DNA of 64,000 bases from Brachionus rotundiformis (GCA_016802295.1 JAESIW010000137.1:1107318-1171317), one strand, 5' to 3'; counted from the first letter of the stretch, positions 46,863 through 59,530 are shown. The notes: generated by a model not told the origin, from the sequence alone. Made by a program: numbers and translations.

Positions 46863-48344
46863 ATGAGTATAAAAGTATCAATACCACCTTATGGTAGCCG
46901 ACAAAATTGGATACCACGTCGTGTTGAGGATTTTGGTGACTCGGGCGCCTTCCCAGAAATACACGTCATCCAATATCCACTAGACATGGGAAAGACCAAA
47001 GCTAAAAGCTCAAATGCAATCGCAGTTCAGCTGGACTCTCAAGGTGATGTTAAGTTTGACTTGATTGCCCGTCAAGCAAGCAGGAGCAATAACAAAATAA
47101 TTTACTCAAAGTATACAGACTTGTTGCCAAAACAAGTGAATGAAGATGATCCAGATTTGGTGAGACCAGATGCCGAGACTGTCAAAGAACAGACTGAAAA
47201 GACACGCAAAGCACTCGAGGCGCTAGTTTCGGCAAAAGTCTCTGCAGCCATGCCGGTCAAAGCAGCTGAAAAGCTTGGACCAGCCCAGTACATCCGATAT
47301 ACACCAGCTAATCAAAATGAGTGCGAGAATTCCGGTGCATCTCAACGCATTATCCGAATGGTCGAAACTCAACGAGATCCCATGTCACCACCTCGTTTTA
47401 GACTAAACAAAAAATTGCCAAAAGGCCCTCCATCTCCGCCAGCGCCTGTTTTGCACTCACCAACTCGCAAAGTAACGGTAAAAGAGCAACAAGAGTGGAA
47501 AATTCCGCCTTGTGTCTCAAATTGGAAAAATCCTAAGGGTTACACGATCCCGTTGGATAAGCGACTTGCAGCCGATGGTCGTGGTCTTCAGAGTGTTCAC
47601 ATAAGTGAAAAATTCAGCAAGTTTTCCGAGGCTTTGTACATCGCTGATCGGAAAGCAAGAGAAGCCATCGAAATGAGGGCCAAAGTCGAGCAAACCATTG
47701 CTCAGAAAGAAAAGGCAAAAAAAGAGGAGGACTTGAAGCAGCTGGCTAATCAAATAAGAGAGCAGCGAAGTGGCATCAAGCCGATGAAGGAAGATAAAGA
47801 GGCATTGGAAAGAGAAGAGATAAGGAGAGAGCGACAAAAAGAGAGACAACGAGATCGGGCTATTCAGAGAGCAGCGCCGGAAAAACGGACCCAATTGACC
47901 AAAGAAAAAGAAAGAGATATAAGTGAAAAGATTGCTCTTGGTATGCCAAATGCTGGCTATAATACTGGAGAAATACAGTATGATTCAAGACTGTTTAATA
48001 CGTCCAAAGGCTTGGACACTGGATTTGGAGATGATGATGCTTACAACATTTACGACAAGCCATGGAGAGAAACTGAATCAGCAACCAACACTATTTATCG
48101 GCCATCTAAAAACATGGACAAAGATTATGGAGACGATTTTGACGAAGCGCTAAAAACTAGGCGCTTCGTTCCAGACAAGGGTTTCGAGGGTGCAGACAAA
48201 GTTGGCCAAAGAGAATCTGGTCCAGTTGCTTTTGAACAACAAGAAGACTTTGATCCATTCAAAATTGATGACTTTTTGGGCAATTTGAAAAAAAGGCCCA
48301 ACGAAGATGAGACCAGATCTTCTAAAAAGAAGAATAAAATTTAA
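46863..48344 (+). CDS. SNW1: SNW1 / SKIP / Prp45 splicing factor and transcription co-regulator
   Basis: Intronless, 493 residues (human 536). Seen: N-terminal basic/proline region with QNWIPRRVEDFGDSGAFPEI and HVIQYPLDMG; the family signature SNWKNPKGYTIPLDKRLAAD at about 219-238; a long charged helix (EKAKKEEDLKQLANQI onward, rich in R/E/K); and the conserved C-terminal motif STSKGLDTGFGDDDAYNIYD with only small changes. Known: SNW1 is a core component of the activated spliceosome (Prp19-associated complex) and links splicing with Notch, nuclear-receptor and P-TEFb transcription. The SNW domain (about 170-330) is intact. Start is the first ATG, consistent with the family N-terminus. Polyadenylation signal AATAAA at 48369-48374. 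A decayed piece of this gene lies at 34.9 kb. Confidence 0.95.
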   Translation: MSIKVSIPPYGSRQNWIPRRVEDFGDSGAFPEIHVIQYPLDMGKTKAKSSNAIAVQLDSQGDVKFDLIARQASRSNNKIIYSKYTDLLPKQVNEDDPDLVRPDAETVKEQTEKTRKALEALVSAKVSAAMPVKAAEKLGPAQYIRYTPANQNECENSGASQRIIRMVETQRDPMSPPRFRLNKKLPKGPPSPPAPVLHSPTRKVTVKEQQEWKIPPCVSNWKNPKGYTIPLDKRLAADGRGLQSVHISEKFSKFSEALYIADRKAREAIEMRAKVEQTIAQKEKAKKEEDLKQLANQIREQRSGIKPMKEDKEALEREEIRRERQKERQRDRAIQRAAPEKRTQLTKEKERDISEKIALGMPNAGYNTGEIQYDSRLFNTSKGLDTGFGDDDAYNIYDKPWRETESATNTIYRPSKNMDKDYGDDFDEALKTRRFVPDKGFEGADKVGQRESGPVAFEQQEDFDPFKIDDFLGNLKKRPNEDETRSSKKKNKI

Positions 48345-50052
48345 ATTTGGTCTTGTCTTAAATTTTAAAATAAATGTAAAAATTTTTTTTGTTTAATTGT
48401 TATAATTTTTATTATTGGAATAAAATAGACAAAAATTTTCATTTAAAAAACTAAAAATAAAAAAGTCAGTTCTTCTTTCATTATGGGATAGGGTTCATTA
48501 TAACCATTGTCATTTATCAACCTTGTTAATGTCTGATTGCTGAAGTACAACGTCAAGGTGATTTCTGATGACGCTAATCAATTGTTTCATCAATCAATTT
48601 TATAATAGATTAATTATAACATAGCAGGAGTCAAGCAAGATACGAATTAGAGATTATAGATGTAGAGAGTCAAGTTTTGGTGTTCATTTATTAGCCATTG
48701 AAAGTTTGGGGTATAGTTTGATGTCAAGGAAGGAATTATTCGGTTCGATTGGGATATTTAAATTTTTTATTTTGAGCTTAAACTTGATAGATTAAAAAAT
48801 TAGCTGACCATTCGAAATTAATCGTATAAAAGCTATACTATAAAATTTTGCTAGATTCATTTTACATTTATTCTATTAAAACTAACTATTTTCAACATAA
48901 TTCCAGTATTTTCTTAAGCAGATTACAAGACGATGAATCACTTACTTAGCAAGTCTTTTTTAAAGATTCACTCTCAAAAATACAAGATTCTCTAGTGTTT
49001 TTAATAGTTGTTAATCATCAATTTTGATATTGTTGGCGGATCTGTAAGCTCAGGCTGACTCTACTCCCTGATCATTTTGGACATTTCATACTAGTTATAA
49101 TTTGTAACTAGTCTTGTTGCTAGAACTAGATTTAAACTAAACTCGTAGTTACTAGGCTTTATTCAAAACTATTGATTAGAACTTGAAGACAATTCAGAAA
49201 ATAGAATGATATTCCAAAGTATATATAAGAGAGAATATTTTAATTTTGAAGAAGCTAATTTATTTATAGCTCAAGGTTTGAGTTTAATAAAGTTTCTAAA
49301 ACCATTCAATGCCAAAGTCTACGTCCAGTCCTAAGCTAATCGCTAACAATATTAATAGAAAAGCTCATGTAAACAGTCTTATTTTTTAGCAAATAAGATT
49401 TATCAACTATTAACGTTGCGGAGGATTTCGAATGAACCCAATTAGCCTTGATGCAGTAAGGTATTTGACTTGATTGCTTGACTAACTATGTTGTTCCGAT
49501 GTTTTTCTATGAATAAATTAGAAAAATCAAAAGCTGCGTATTATCTTAATAGTAAGAATATTATTTAACTTTTTCATTGAGATAATATCTCATATTAAAT
49601 TTTTAAAAACTTCTGAAGAGTTAATCAGATCTGAATTTATAACTTTCTTATACAAACAGTTGTCTCAATCAATCGTTAAATATCATTATAACATTAATTA
49701 GTCTCATTTTTCTTTCTCTAAAATACAAAAAAATATTCTTCAAGATAAGTTGACAATTAATTAGGCTTATAAATCATTTAGTCATAATTTAAATATTAGA
49801 ATATCATTATTTAAAGTCATAAAAAAATGAAGAAACCACTCAAAATTTTATTAAATTTGTCGATCAGAAATTGGAAAAGTTTTCTAGGAAATAACACCTA
49901 TTAATTTTATTTTGAGATATTCGATTTAATTTCCTAATGGGAAAAATTTTAAATATTAAAAATAGTGAGAGAATTCAATTAGAACTCAAAGCCCAAAATA
50001 AAAGAATTATAAAGTTTGATCAAACTTTAAAATATCAAATAATTCAATTTCT
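48345..50052. other. intergenic, nothing recognised
   Basis: Less AT-biased than most gaps from 48.5 to 49.5 kb, but every frame is broken by stops and no protein family is visible. 49840-49890 resembles the downstream flank of the A' remnant (28.1 kb). Confidence 0.45.
48369..48374 (+). terminator. polyadenylation signal of SNW1
   Basis: AATAAA 25 bases after the stop codon. Confidence 0.5.
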
Positions 50053-53000
50053 TTAAACACAAATAGATAAAAAACAGTTTCCTGAGCTACATTGACAATT
50101 ACTTGAGCAGGAACTACCAATTGCTTTTTTATTTACTTCAAATAAATTTTCATTAGATATTTCATCTAACAAAATTAAAAAATAAAAAATTACCGCAAGT
50201 GATTCCGCTCCAGTATCTGCCACTAGTACATATGCATCTATTTCCTAAATATGAATAGCAATTTGGGTTGGTAGATTGAGTTCTGCATCTTAATTCCAGA
50301 TCCATTCTACACTGGCAGTCACTGGAACAACCGGACTGGTGACCGTATCTTGTTACTATTTTCATTGAGAAAAATTTTCATTGAGGAAAAATATTTTTTA
50401 ATAATTTTGTTACCGCAAGTGGATCCTGACCAAAAAGCCGAAACATGACATGTACAAAGTGTGCCACTATATGATGATTCGCAACCATAAAATGACACAT
50501 AAGAACGACAACCAAGACCTCGATCTTCTCTACATTGACAAGAATTGTCACAGCTAACTCGATACCAATATTTATTAACTTTGAAAACAAAAAACAAATT
50601 AAAAAAACTTAATTTTAAGTACACATATATTACCACATTTTACCGAATTCCACCACTGAGTAACTGTTTCACAAAGACATCTCTTACCAGTTCCGAAGTC
50701 ACTATAGCACGAATATCCATTAGTGTAGTTCGAACATTTTAATTCTAAATTTTCTTTACATTGACAGTCTGTAGTGCAGTAAACATCTTGAGTTTTTTTA
50801 TCAATACATTTCTCACCTCCCCAATACTTGGTACTTTCACATGCACATGTTTTATTTGGTGTATAATCATTGTAGCATGTATAAGTGCTATCGTAGTCAC
50901 GACTTTCTAGACCTAGATCTTGGCGACATCGACATGTGTCATTATTTACGACATGATCCAACAATTTCGAAACACATGTCGTTCCACTCCAGTAATCGGT
51001 ATCAATACAATTGCATCTTGTCCCTGTGTAGCCAGAAAAACAAGATGAACCTTCACCATTTGAAAGACATTTGAGTTTCTTGGAATGATCACATGGTTTA
51101 TTCCAACTATCGCATAACTGACCATATGTTCTGACTGATACTATTTGAAAATTAGTTATAATAAAATTTACTTTATTTGAAAGAAGATAATTATCTAAAA
51201 TTACCACATGATGTTCCACTCCAGTAAGTACCTGCACCACATCTTGATTAAATTTTAATTTATAAAAAATAACACAAAACTACAACACAAAGCCTTACTG
51301 GCAAATATAATTTCCAGGTGCAGATCCTTGGCAAATCAAATTGGACTTGCATCTGTATGTTGTTCCATCACAATATTGATTTATGTCAACATAATTTTCT
51401 TAAAAATTAAAATGACAAAAAGGTTTATTTTAATCTAGTTATAAAACTAAATAATTTCGACAATTAAATAATTGAGAATTTTTAACATAGAGGTTAAAAA
51501 TGTTTTTTGATCTTTAGTTTTAATAACCGTTTTAACAGAAACCACTTACGGCATTTGTTGTCTACCCAATATTGAGATGAAGAGCATCTAATTAACAACA
51601 AATGTTTTATTTTTATTTATTAATTTAGACATAAATAAAAAACCTGCAAGTTCCACTTGGACAGCTTAGTCCAGCATAATTTTGGCATACTGTATTATTT
51701 ACACAAGTTTGATTTACAGATATCTTAAATTCTGGTAAAGTTGATAAATGTTATTGATTCTTAAAATTTGATCCAAAAATTTACCACATATTAAACCAGA
51801 CCAATACATAAGAGGCATACAATTGCAAACTCCTGATAAGCATAGCAAGGCCAAGTTGTCTTTGCATTCATAGTTTTGACTACATGATGATCCTTGATTC
51901 TTTTTAGTTGCTTAAATTAATAATAATTACAAATTATTTCCTTTTTAATAATTTTCATATTAATCTAACAGCATTGAGATCCATTCCAATATCTTGAAGC
52001 ATCACATCTTAAACAGTAAACAGTGACAATATTATTATCATTTTATTTAAAAAAAACATAAGTAAAAAGTTTAAAGTACCGGCACTGACCGTAACATGCT
52101 AGACCTAAATTTTGATTACATTCAGCATCCAAAGTGCAGTTTACTCCATAACTAAATTTATTTACTTGATTTGTTAAAAATTATTTATATTTATAAACTA
52201 ATTTTCTCATCAATTAAGATTCTAAATTACCACATTGACTTCCATTCCAATATCTTGGATACTGGCACTCACAAGCTTGTTTACCACCTGTGCTAAGACA
52301 AACGAGACCATTGTAATCCTGACATTCGTATGTATTTGTACACCAGGTGTTAACAGTTTGCTTTAAAACTTACAGAACCAATTAAAGACTAATTATTTTA
52401 TATTTTTGTTATTTTCTTAATTAATTGTATCCTGTATTAGATTTATTCTTGATATTGATTAACTTTTTATGCAAATATTCACAGAGAAGAAACAAAATTT
52501 TTAATTTAAACTAATTTTGGTTCAATTTGAAGAAAAAAGTAAGTTAATCTAACAGAATCAAAGAAGGAATAAACCTTCCAATTTACAGTATACAATTTTA
52601 CTTGATACAAAATTTTATACGGCATTTTGTCGAAGACCAGTAATAGGTTTCAGCACAACTAGATAGAAATAAAAATAATCTATTCTTTTATAGATATTTA
52701 AAAATAGAAATACAAGCAACGATTGGTCACACAACTGAGTCCATTTTCAGTTTGACATTGGAGCGAATGAGTGCACCATGTTCCATTGATTTCTTTTAAT
52801 CCTGTAAAATGTAATTTTTTTAATATATGTCGGTACAAATTGAAAAAAGCTTACGGCATGTATTGAAAGACCAATAATGGGTTGAAGAGCATCTTATTTA
52901 ACACTAATTAGCAAATTATTTGGATAAAAAAAGAAAAAAAGAAAATATCTTACACACATTGATTGATTGTTTGGTCACAGACAAGTCCCAATGTTGCATT

Positions 53001-54345
53001 ACATGCAAATGAATTATTACAATTTAATCCACTTGAAATAGGCGAAACTTTTAAAAATTTATGAAAAATAAAATTGAATTATTAAAAACATATTATATGA
53101 AAAATTATATAATTAAGAATTAAATTTTGAATTTTTATTTTCTATCTCAAGATCTATTTACCACAGAATGAAGTATTCCAAAAATTGCTATTTGTGCAAG
53201 CACAATACGAGTTGACACATGAGAGCCTAGTTGTTGTGTCACATAAGAGTGAACCATTGCAATATTCGCCATAAGTCATTCGTTTAACTTTTAAAAAAAA
53301 AATTAAATTTTTCTCATCTAAAATGTTATATCTCAATTAAAAAGATAAACACGTACTGCACTTATCATTTGACCAAAAATAGTTATCAAGACATTTACAA
53401 GTTGTGTCACAATATAATCCAGTATCACTGGTGCACTCTTCTGTTGAAGCACAAGCTACAGTGACACTTTTCTGCGCTTTGCACAAACTGACAGCTGAAT
53501 CCCAATAGTTATAAGCAGGACATGTACATTTGTATGGATACTGTTCAGTTATATTACAAATTAGTCCTTGGGATGGATTACAGCCTGCTGTTATTCGACA
53601 TGTACCCATGTAAGATTGAACATTGTCACAATATGTTCCATTCCAAAAGTTCAAATTTGGATCTGAGCAAATGCATTGGTTGCCTGAACAAACCAAATTT
53701 GTCCCTAGTTGGCATTGTTCATCACTCGAACATGTTTCATTATAATATGACTTTTTTTCTAATTAATTATTTTAAAACAAAAGCATTTCATTAAATATTA
53801 GATTTTTTTTTATTTGGATAATCTTACGACAATAGGAATTGGTGCTGTCCCACCATCTATCTGTTGTGCATGAACAAACCTTTGATTGCTTTGTAGAATC
53901 ATACAAACAGCTTTGATCACAACAGCAGTCACTGGCACTTGAACATGATATTCCATTCAAATGCTTTTTAACACATTTCAGCATAGTTTGATTGTAAAAT
54001 GTTGTTGTTGTGCAATTACAGTATCCATTCTGACAGAGCAAATTTTGGCCTGGTTCACATTCAGAATCAAAATCACAATGTTCACCGTACAGTCGTTTTG
54101 AATTCAAACTTCCCAATAGTCCAAAATAAAAACCAGCCGCTATCATAACTATCAAAATCGAAACATTCACAACAACTGCGCAGAATAGTGGACTGATGAT
54201 AAACTTGCTTGACAATGGTTTTGCTATTTCTTTTGGTACTTTAACATCATACTAAAATTTTTTTTAGAAAATTTATTTGAAAATATAAATATTAATCAAA
54301 TTAATTAACAAATAAATTGAATTTAACTTGATAAATTGTTTTCAT
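50053..54345 (-). CDS. type II membrane protein with tandem EB-like modules, copy C (mosaic, 5'-truncated)
   Basis: From about 50580 to 54350 it is nearly identical to copy B (constant offset 10067), including introns. From 50053 to about 50565 it instead follows copy A (30082-30600), so the gene is a recombinant. The similarity to A and B ends inside exon 1 at about 54350: the MIERDKNSNKKAE part is replaced by unrelated sequence with an in-frame TAA directly before GCT GAG ATG, leaving only MKTIYQ of exon 1 (ATG 54345-54343). The conserved ~100-base region upstream of A and B is also missing. Membrane helix and modules are intact (for example YGEHCDFDSECEPG, FWNGTYC), and the C-terminus reads GNCFLSICV. 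It may be silent for want of a promoter, or run from a new one with a shorter cytoplasmic tail. Confidence 0.65.
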
Positions 54346-55582
54346 CTCAGCTTATTAATCAGCGCTTTTTCTTTTTCGAAAGCTTAATTATCTTTGATTT
54401 ATTTAACTAAATTATTTTATTTTTGTATATAATTTTTTAAATTATGTGGTAATTAATCAAAAAACCAGACCAATATCAGAAAGAGACTTTTTTGTCTTAA
54501 ATTTAGTTGTATTGGAAACTGAAGAAAAATTTTAAATTTATACAGTTAGAAAGTTAGTTTGTTGATAAGGCTTTTGCTATTGAAATATTCAAATAATATA
54601 AAAATTTCAAGTTTTTATTAAAAACTAAACTTATCCATTTTTTAGTTTGCTAAACTTTATAAATTTTAAGTTCTTATAAACAAATCCATTTAAAAACTTG
54701 AAAATTTTCAAATTTTTCAAAGATTTCATTTAGCTTCTTGATTTAAAGTATTTTTAAGATTTTAAATTAATTGGTTTAGGATTAAATTAGCATGAGGAAA
54801 TTAGAAATCAAAGTACATCTAAATTAAGTAGGTGATACCTCGTAAGATTAGGCTAATAAATTCACTCTCTAGAAAATTCCAAATCCAAATAACACTTCCT
54901 AAAGGTGAAAGTTATTATTTTATTGATAATTCTCTAGATGAGTGGTATTTTAGACTCTTATTTACTTGAGATAGGATATAGATCTATTTCTGAAATTTCC
55001 AAAATGAATCAATTTTTAAAACCATCTCATTTAGTTCAACTATTTTGTGGACCTGGTGGTAATGGTAAAGCTCATAGTGTGTTTTTAAGTCATTTTTTTC
55101 CATCGGGTTCTCACCTTTTCTGCTTAATAACTCAAAAGAATACATTTTATTTACCAAGACAATTTGATAATAAATAAAACCAATATTTTGAATCAAAATA
55201 TAATTACTATTAAATGATTTAATAATCAAAATTAATTGTTATAAACATTAAAAATATAATAAAGGATAATTCTTAGATTATTGTTTAACAGAATCATTAG
55301 AAATATGTTATAATTATAAAATTTATAATTTATCAAAATCAATTAAATTAAATTGAATTTTGATCAATTAATTTCTTTTAAGTTTTTATAAACTGAACAT
55401 TATTATTAAATTGCTCATAAAGAGCATTTTTTGAATGTTTCAAAATAATTTTTTGTTAATTTAAATTTGTTTAAATAAATTTAGATGCAAATTAAAATTT
55501 AGCACACACAAATTGGATATTCTATCTAAAATAAAATATATATTTTGATAATAGTAAAATAAGAGAAGCCAAAAGAGAAAAA
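54346..55582. other. intergenic upstream of the first poly(A) polymerase gene
   Basis: AT-rich. A 79-codon open frame at 54938 has no recognisable motif and an equally long frame opposite it, so I do not call it. AATAAAATATATATTTTGAT just before 55560 may belong to the poly(A) polymerase promoter. Confidence 0.45.
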
Positions 55583-58318
55583 ATGAACTCATCATCAAGC
55601 TTGAGCAGTTTACTTAAGTCTAGTCAATCAAGTAATGACCAATTTTTAAACAAATCTTACGGTATTTCGTTGCCTCTGTCAACCGATTACCCGACCCTCA
55701 AAGACAAAGAGCTTACAGACAAACTCGAGGAAACTCTCAGAAAATACAATGTATTCGAAACGGACGCTGAGCTGCGACACAGAATGGACGTGCTGCACAA
55801 AATAAACACTTTGTACAAAAATTGGATCAAAGAAATATCCATCAGCAAGGTGAGCTTTGGTCATTTTTTTATTCTCGCCGCATTGTGTTCTATCTCAAAT
55901 GGTAAACTTGTTTGTTTAGAATATGCCCGAAGATGTGGCCGAAAAAGTGGGTGGCAAGGTTTGCACTTTTGGATCTTTCCGTCTCGGAGTTAACTCTCAA
56001 GGCGGCGACATAGACACTCTTTGCATTGCTCCGAGACATATTGACCGCAGTGACTTTTTCACATCGTTTGCTGAACTGCTCAAAAAGCAGCCAGAAGTTC
56101 AAAAATTATTGGTAAATTGCATTTTGAAATTGTCAAATGCCTTTTCTTTAAATCGAAAATATTTTATAAATAAAGAAAATTTACTTAAAAAAAATTTATT
56201 TTTTTAAATTTGTCCAAACAAAATGGAATGAACTTTTTCTTTAACTATTTATAAACTTAATTTTGCTTAAAGGTAATAGAGGAAGCATTTGTACCAGTAA
56301 TAAAAACAGAATTCGATGGAATCGAGGTACCAACAAATAAACAATTCAATATCTAAATTAATTAATAATAATTTTAGCTTGATATGTTATTTGCGCGACT
56401 CTCTTTTTCAACCATACCAGACGATTTAGACCTTAAGGATGATTCAATACTGAGAAACTTGGATGAAAAATGTGTCCGTAGTCTTAATGGTTGGCTAAGG
56501 AAAAAAAATTATATTATCATGATTTTTCTCAATTATCTAAAGGTTGTCGTGTGACAGATGAGATTCTTACTTTAGTGCCGAATGTAGAAACATTTCGCTT
56601 AACCCTTAGAACAATTAAACTTTGGGCTAAAAGTGAGATTTATTTTAGTCCTTTAGTTTCTAAAACAAAATCAAAATTAAGGAAATGGGGTTTATTCCAA
56701 TGCAATGGGCTACTTGGGAGGAGTAGCATGGGCTATGCTAGTTGCCCGAGTGTGCCAATTTTATCCAAACGCAGCCGCTTCCACTCTAGTCGATAGATTT
56801 TTTTTTGTTTTTTCAGAATGGTAAAATAATAATTTTTTTTAATATATTTTAAAATTTTTTTTCCAAGGGTATGGCCAAATTCGGCATCAAGTGCCGGCGG
56901 CTCCCCAGTAATCCTAAAACCAATGCCAAGTTTTGATGAGCTGCCACCATATGGTTTTCCAGTATGGGACCCGAGACTAAATCCATCTGACAAAAATCAT
57001 TTAATGCCGATCATTACTCCGGCGTATCCTCAGCAAAATTCCACTTATAATGTTACTGTATCAACACGTCAAGTCATGATTGAGGAAATTAAAAGGGGTC
57101 TAGAGATATGTCAGCAAGTTAATTCGAACAAACTCGATTGGAATGCACTTTTCCAGCCGAGGAACTTTTTCAGTAGATACAAGTAATCTCTTCACTTTAA
57201 TCAGACAGTAAATCAAAGTTTATTTTCTAGACATTTTATTGTTCTAATTGCCAGCACTATTGCCAAAGATCAGTATATGGATTGGATACGTCTTGTTGAA
57301 TCAAAAATAAGGTTCTTGATTCTTGCTTTGGAAAAAAATCAGTACATAAGCATTGCACACATTAATCCACAAGGTTACGAGGAAGTAAAAGAAATGTAAA
57401 CATTGGAAATATAATTTATTTTTTATCTTTTTTTTATTTTATAAGCAAATAAATTTTAATTAATTAATTAAAGACAAATTGAAAATTCAGAAGACACTGA
57501 GACACAAACTTCGGGAAAAAATTACATATCATTCTGGTTTATTGGACTGGAATTTAAGCTAACCGGCGATACAACTGTTGATCTTGATCTCACCGAGCCA
57601 ATTCAGTCGTTTACTGATAGAGGTTTTTTATCTATTAATTTTTTTATGATTTTTTTTATCTATTTATAATTACAGTATATACACAGGCTCAAAAGTTGAA
57701 CATCGTTTCTCCAATTTTAGATGCCAAATATGTCAAAAAGTTTTAATTAATTAAAGAAATTAATTTTTTTTTTATTTTTTTTCATAAAAGATCTCAGTTG
57801 AAAAGATATTTGCCATTAAGCATCCTTAAATTGGAACCTAAATCGACCAAAGTAAAAATTAAGGATATTAATATTGTTGTAAATAGATCGATTATGAAAT
57901 TTAGAAATCAGAAGCACAAAAAGAGATAGAAAAAATAAAAACTGAGAAAACAGATGACAAAAAATCTGCACCAGAAGCAGAAAATTCCAATGTTAAATTA
58001 GCAAAGAGTGATTCAAAGGATTCATTTATTTTATACCCAGATTCAACTGAGTCTACCTCGAAAAAGGAGACTTTAAAAGATGAAATAAAAGAAACCTCTT
58101 CACCAGGTATGCTTTTACCAAACAGGTTAGGAAAATATTAAATTATGCAAAGATCAATTAAAAGACAACAAAGAAACTAAGCGAACATTGGAACACGATG
58201 AGTTAAATAATGAAACCAAGACTGCCAAACAGCTTAAAATAGTAATATTAATAAAATATTTTATCAAATGTTATTTTTTCTGCTAAAGGATGACTTAAAT
58301 TCAAATGAATCGCAATGA
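55583..58318 (+). CDS. canonical nuclear poly(A) polymerase (PAPOLA/Hiiragi type), paralogue 1
   Basis: Fourteen exons: 55583-55849, 55920-56111, 56273-56326, 56378-56489, 56543-56632, 56682-56820, 56868-57182, 57231-57395, 57474-57622, 57676-57739, 57791-57851, 57905-58106, 58153-58241, 58289-58318. Phases agree; 642 residues (human PAPOLA 745). Seen: nucleotidyltransferase signature GSFRLGVNSQGGDIDTL with catalytic D119 and D121, third Asp D173 (spacing 52, as between human D115 and D167); CIAPRHIDRSDFFTSF; RVTDEIL and FRLTLRTIKLWAKRN; central domain YLGGVAWAMLVARVCQFYPN; MPIITPAYPQQNSTYNV; RNA-binding domain with FIVLIAST. The tail is Lys/Glu-rich, matching the regulatory C-terminus. Known role: polyadenylates mRNA 3' ends with CPSF. 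All catalytic residues are present, so an active enzyme is expected. Confidence 0.93.
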
Positions 58319-58436
58319 TTTAAAATTATCTATTGTTAATAACATTATATTTTAGGTATGCTTCCTAAAAAGTTGAATGAGCATTGGCCATTTAAAATAC
58401 TTTGTTTAGAATTTAAAATTCTTTTTCATGTTTATT

Positions 58437-58442
58437 AATAAA
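58437..58442 (+). terminator. polyadenylation signal of poly(A) polymerase 1
   Basis: AATAAA about 120 bases after the stop and 160 bases before the next gene. Confidence 0.4.
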
Positions 58443-58602
58443 AATTTTATTAAAAAAAAACAGTTATTTTTTTACTTAGTCAAGCCTTTTTAAGCTGGAA
58501 TTTGGCAAACTTATGCCGAAAATAAACATTTTAAATTTAGAATTTTTTCCCTAATAAAAAAACTTAGATTTTGTTTATTTAAAATAAATTTTGAAAGTAA
58601 GA

Positions 58603-58925
58603 ATGTCGAAGCATAACGAAACAAGGCCAGTTGGAACTCATGGAAGTGGCGGACCTTACAGTCAGCATGGTGCCGGAGATTGGGCTCCAGCTGCCAGACA
58701 TGGTCAAGTAAAAATTGACGAAAGTAGGATTTCTTTTGACAAGATAAGAATTGTTTTCGACAATTGCTTTTAGATTTGAAGAAAACTCCAAGTGATGAAA
58801 AAAAGTACAAAGATCTACCTGCAGCAGAGGTCTATCATGATGTCATTTCCAAAAAACCCGAAGAACATCACAAACGGATTCATCTCCACAAAAGCCAAAC
58901 TGGTATGCCTGAACGAAGGCCTTGA
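58603..58925 (+). CDS. small basic protein, possibly DAP1-like
   Basis: Two exons, 58603-58723 and 58774-58925, in phase; 90 residues. Gly/His-rich N-terminus (THGSGGPYSQHGAGDWAPAA), then RHGQVKIDE, a charged middle, and LPAAEVYHDVISKKPEEHHK with a basic end (GMPERRP). The order (A..GQ-K/R-I near the start, LPAAEVxH..KP..H near the end, short basic C-terminus) recalls death-associated protein 1 (AVKAGGMRI ... FPPAAAQVAHQKP ... QQPRK), a small proline-rich TORC1-regulated autophagy suppressor. The similarity is short, so the name is tentative. AATAAA at 58965-58970 lies 40 bases after the stop. Confidence 0.55.
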
Positions 58926-59530
58926 GTTTTCAAAAAATTGAGTGACATTCAAAATATTTAAACAAATAAATTTTTTAATTTAAAATTAAAATTTATTGTC
59001 TTCCCTAATATTATTGATATTTTATTTTTATTTTATTAAATTATTTCATTTAAAGTTAAGTTTATTTTTCTAGTTTATCAAGCAACAACAAAAAAAGTTA
59101 TTTTCAATTTTTTATCCCTTATTTTTTTAAAAATAATTATGAATTATCTCTTTAAAAAATTTTGAATTTCAAAAATAAAACCATTGACGAATCTTTTCTT
59201 GTCAAATATCTATTTTAAAGATAGCTATTTTTTATTTTATTAAAAATAGTCAGATACAAAAAGTTAAATTTAATTTTATAAAGAAATAAGAATCGTTAAC
59301 CAGCTTTTAATGATCTGTTCGTCATTTTTGAGATCTTAGCAGGACAAAATCAACAACTTTGAATTGCTCAACCTTCCTTTCATTTTAAATTTTAAATCTT
59401 TTATCATAAATATTTAAAAAAAAAATCAAAATAAAATAACTGATCTAGTTAGATTAATTTAATTAGTTTAAATGAAATTAGGGTATAAATAGTATGTCAT
59501 TTTGGTCATTTAAATAATTTAAAATTAAAA

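Noticed and set aside
48720..48770. tRNA-like GGTTCGATT word
   Set aside because: No cloverleaf, A-box or acceptor stem around it.
28308..54345. Regularly spaced similar units as a CRISPR array or satellite
   Set aside because: Units are protein modules on separate exons with diverged DNA; the similarity is at the codon and cysteine-pattern level.
54938..55229. 79- and 81-codon frames on opposite strands upstream of poly(A) polymerase 1
   Set aside because: No motif, no splice context and mutually overlapping; likely chance.
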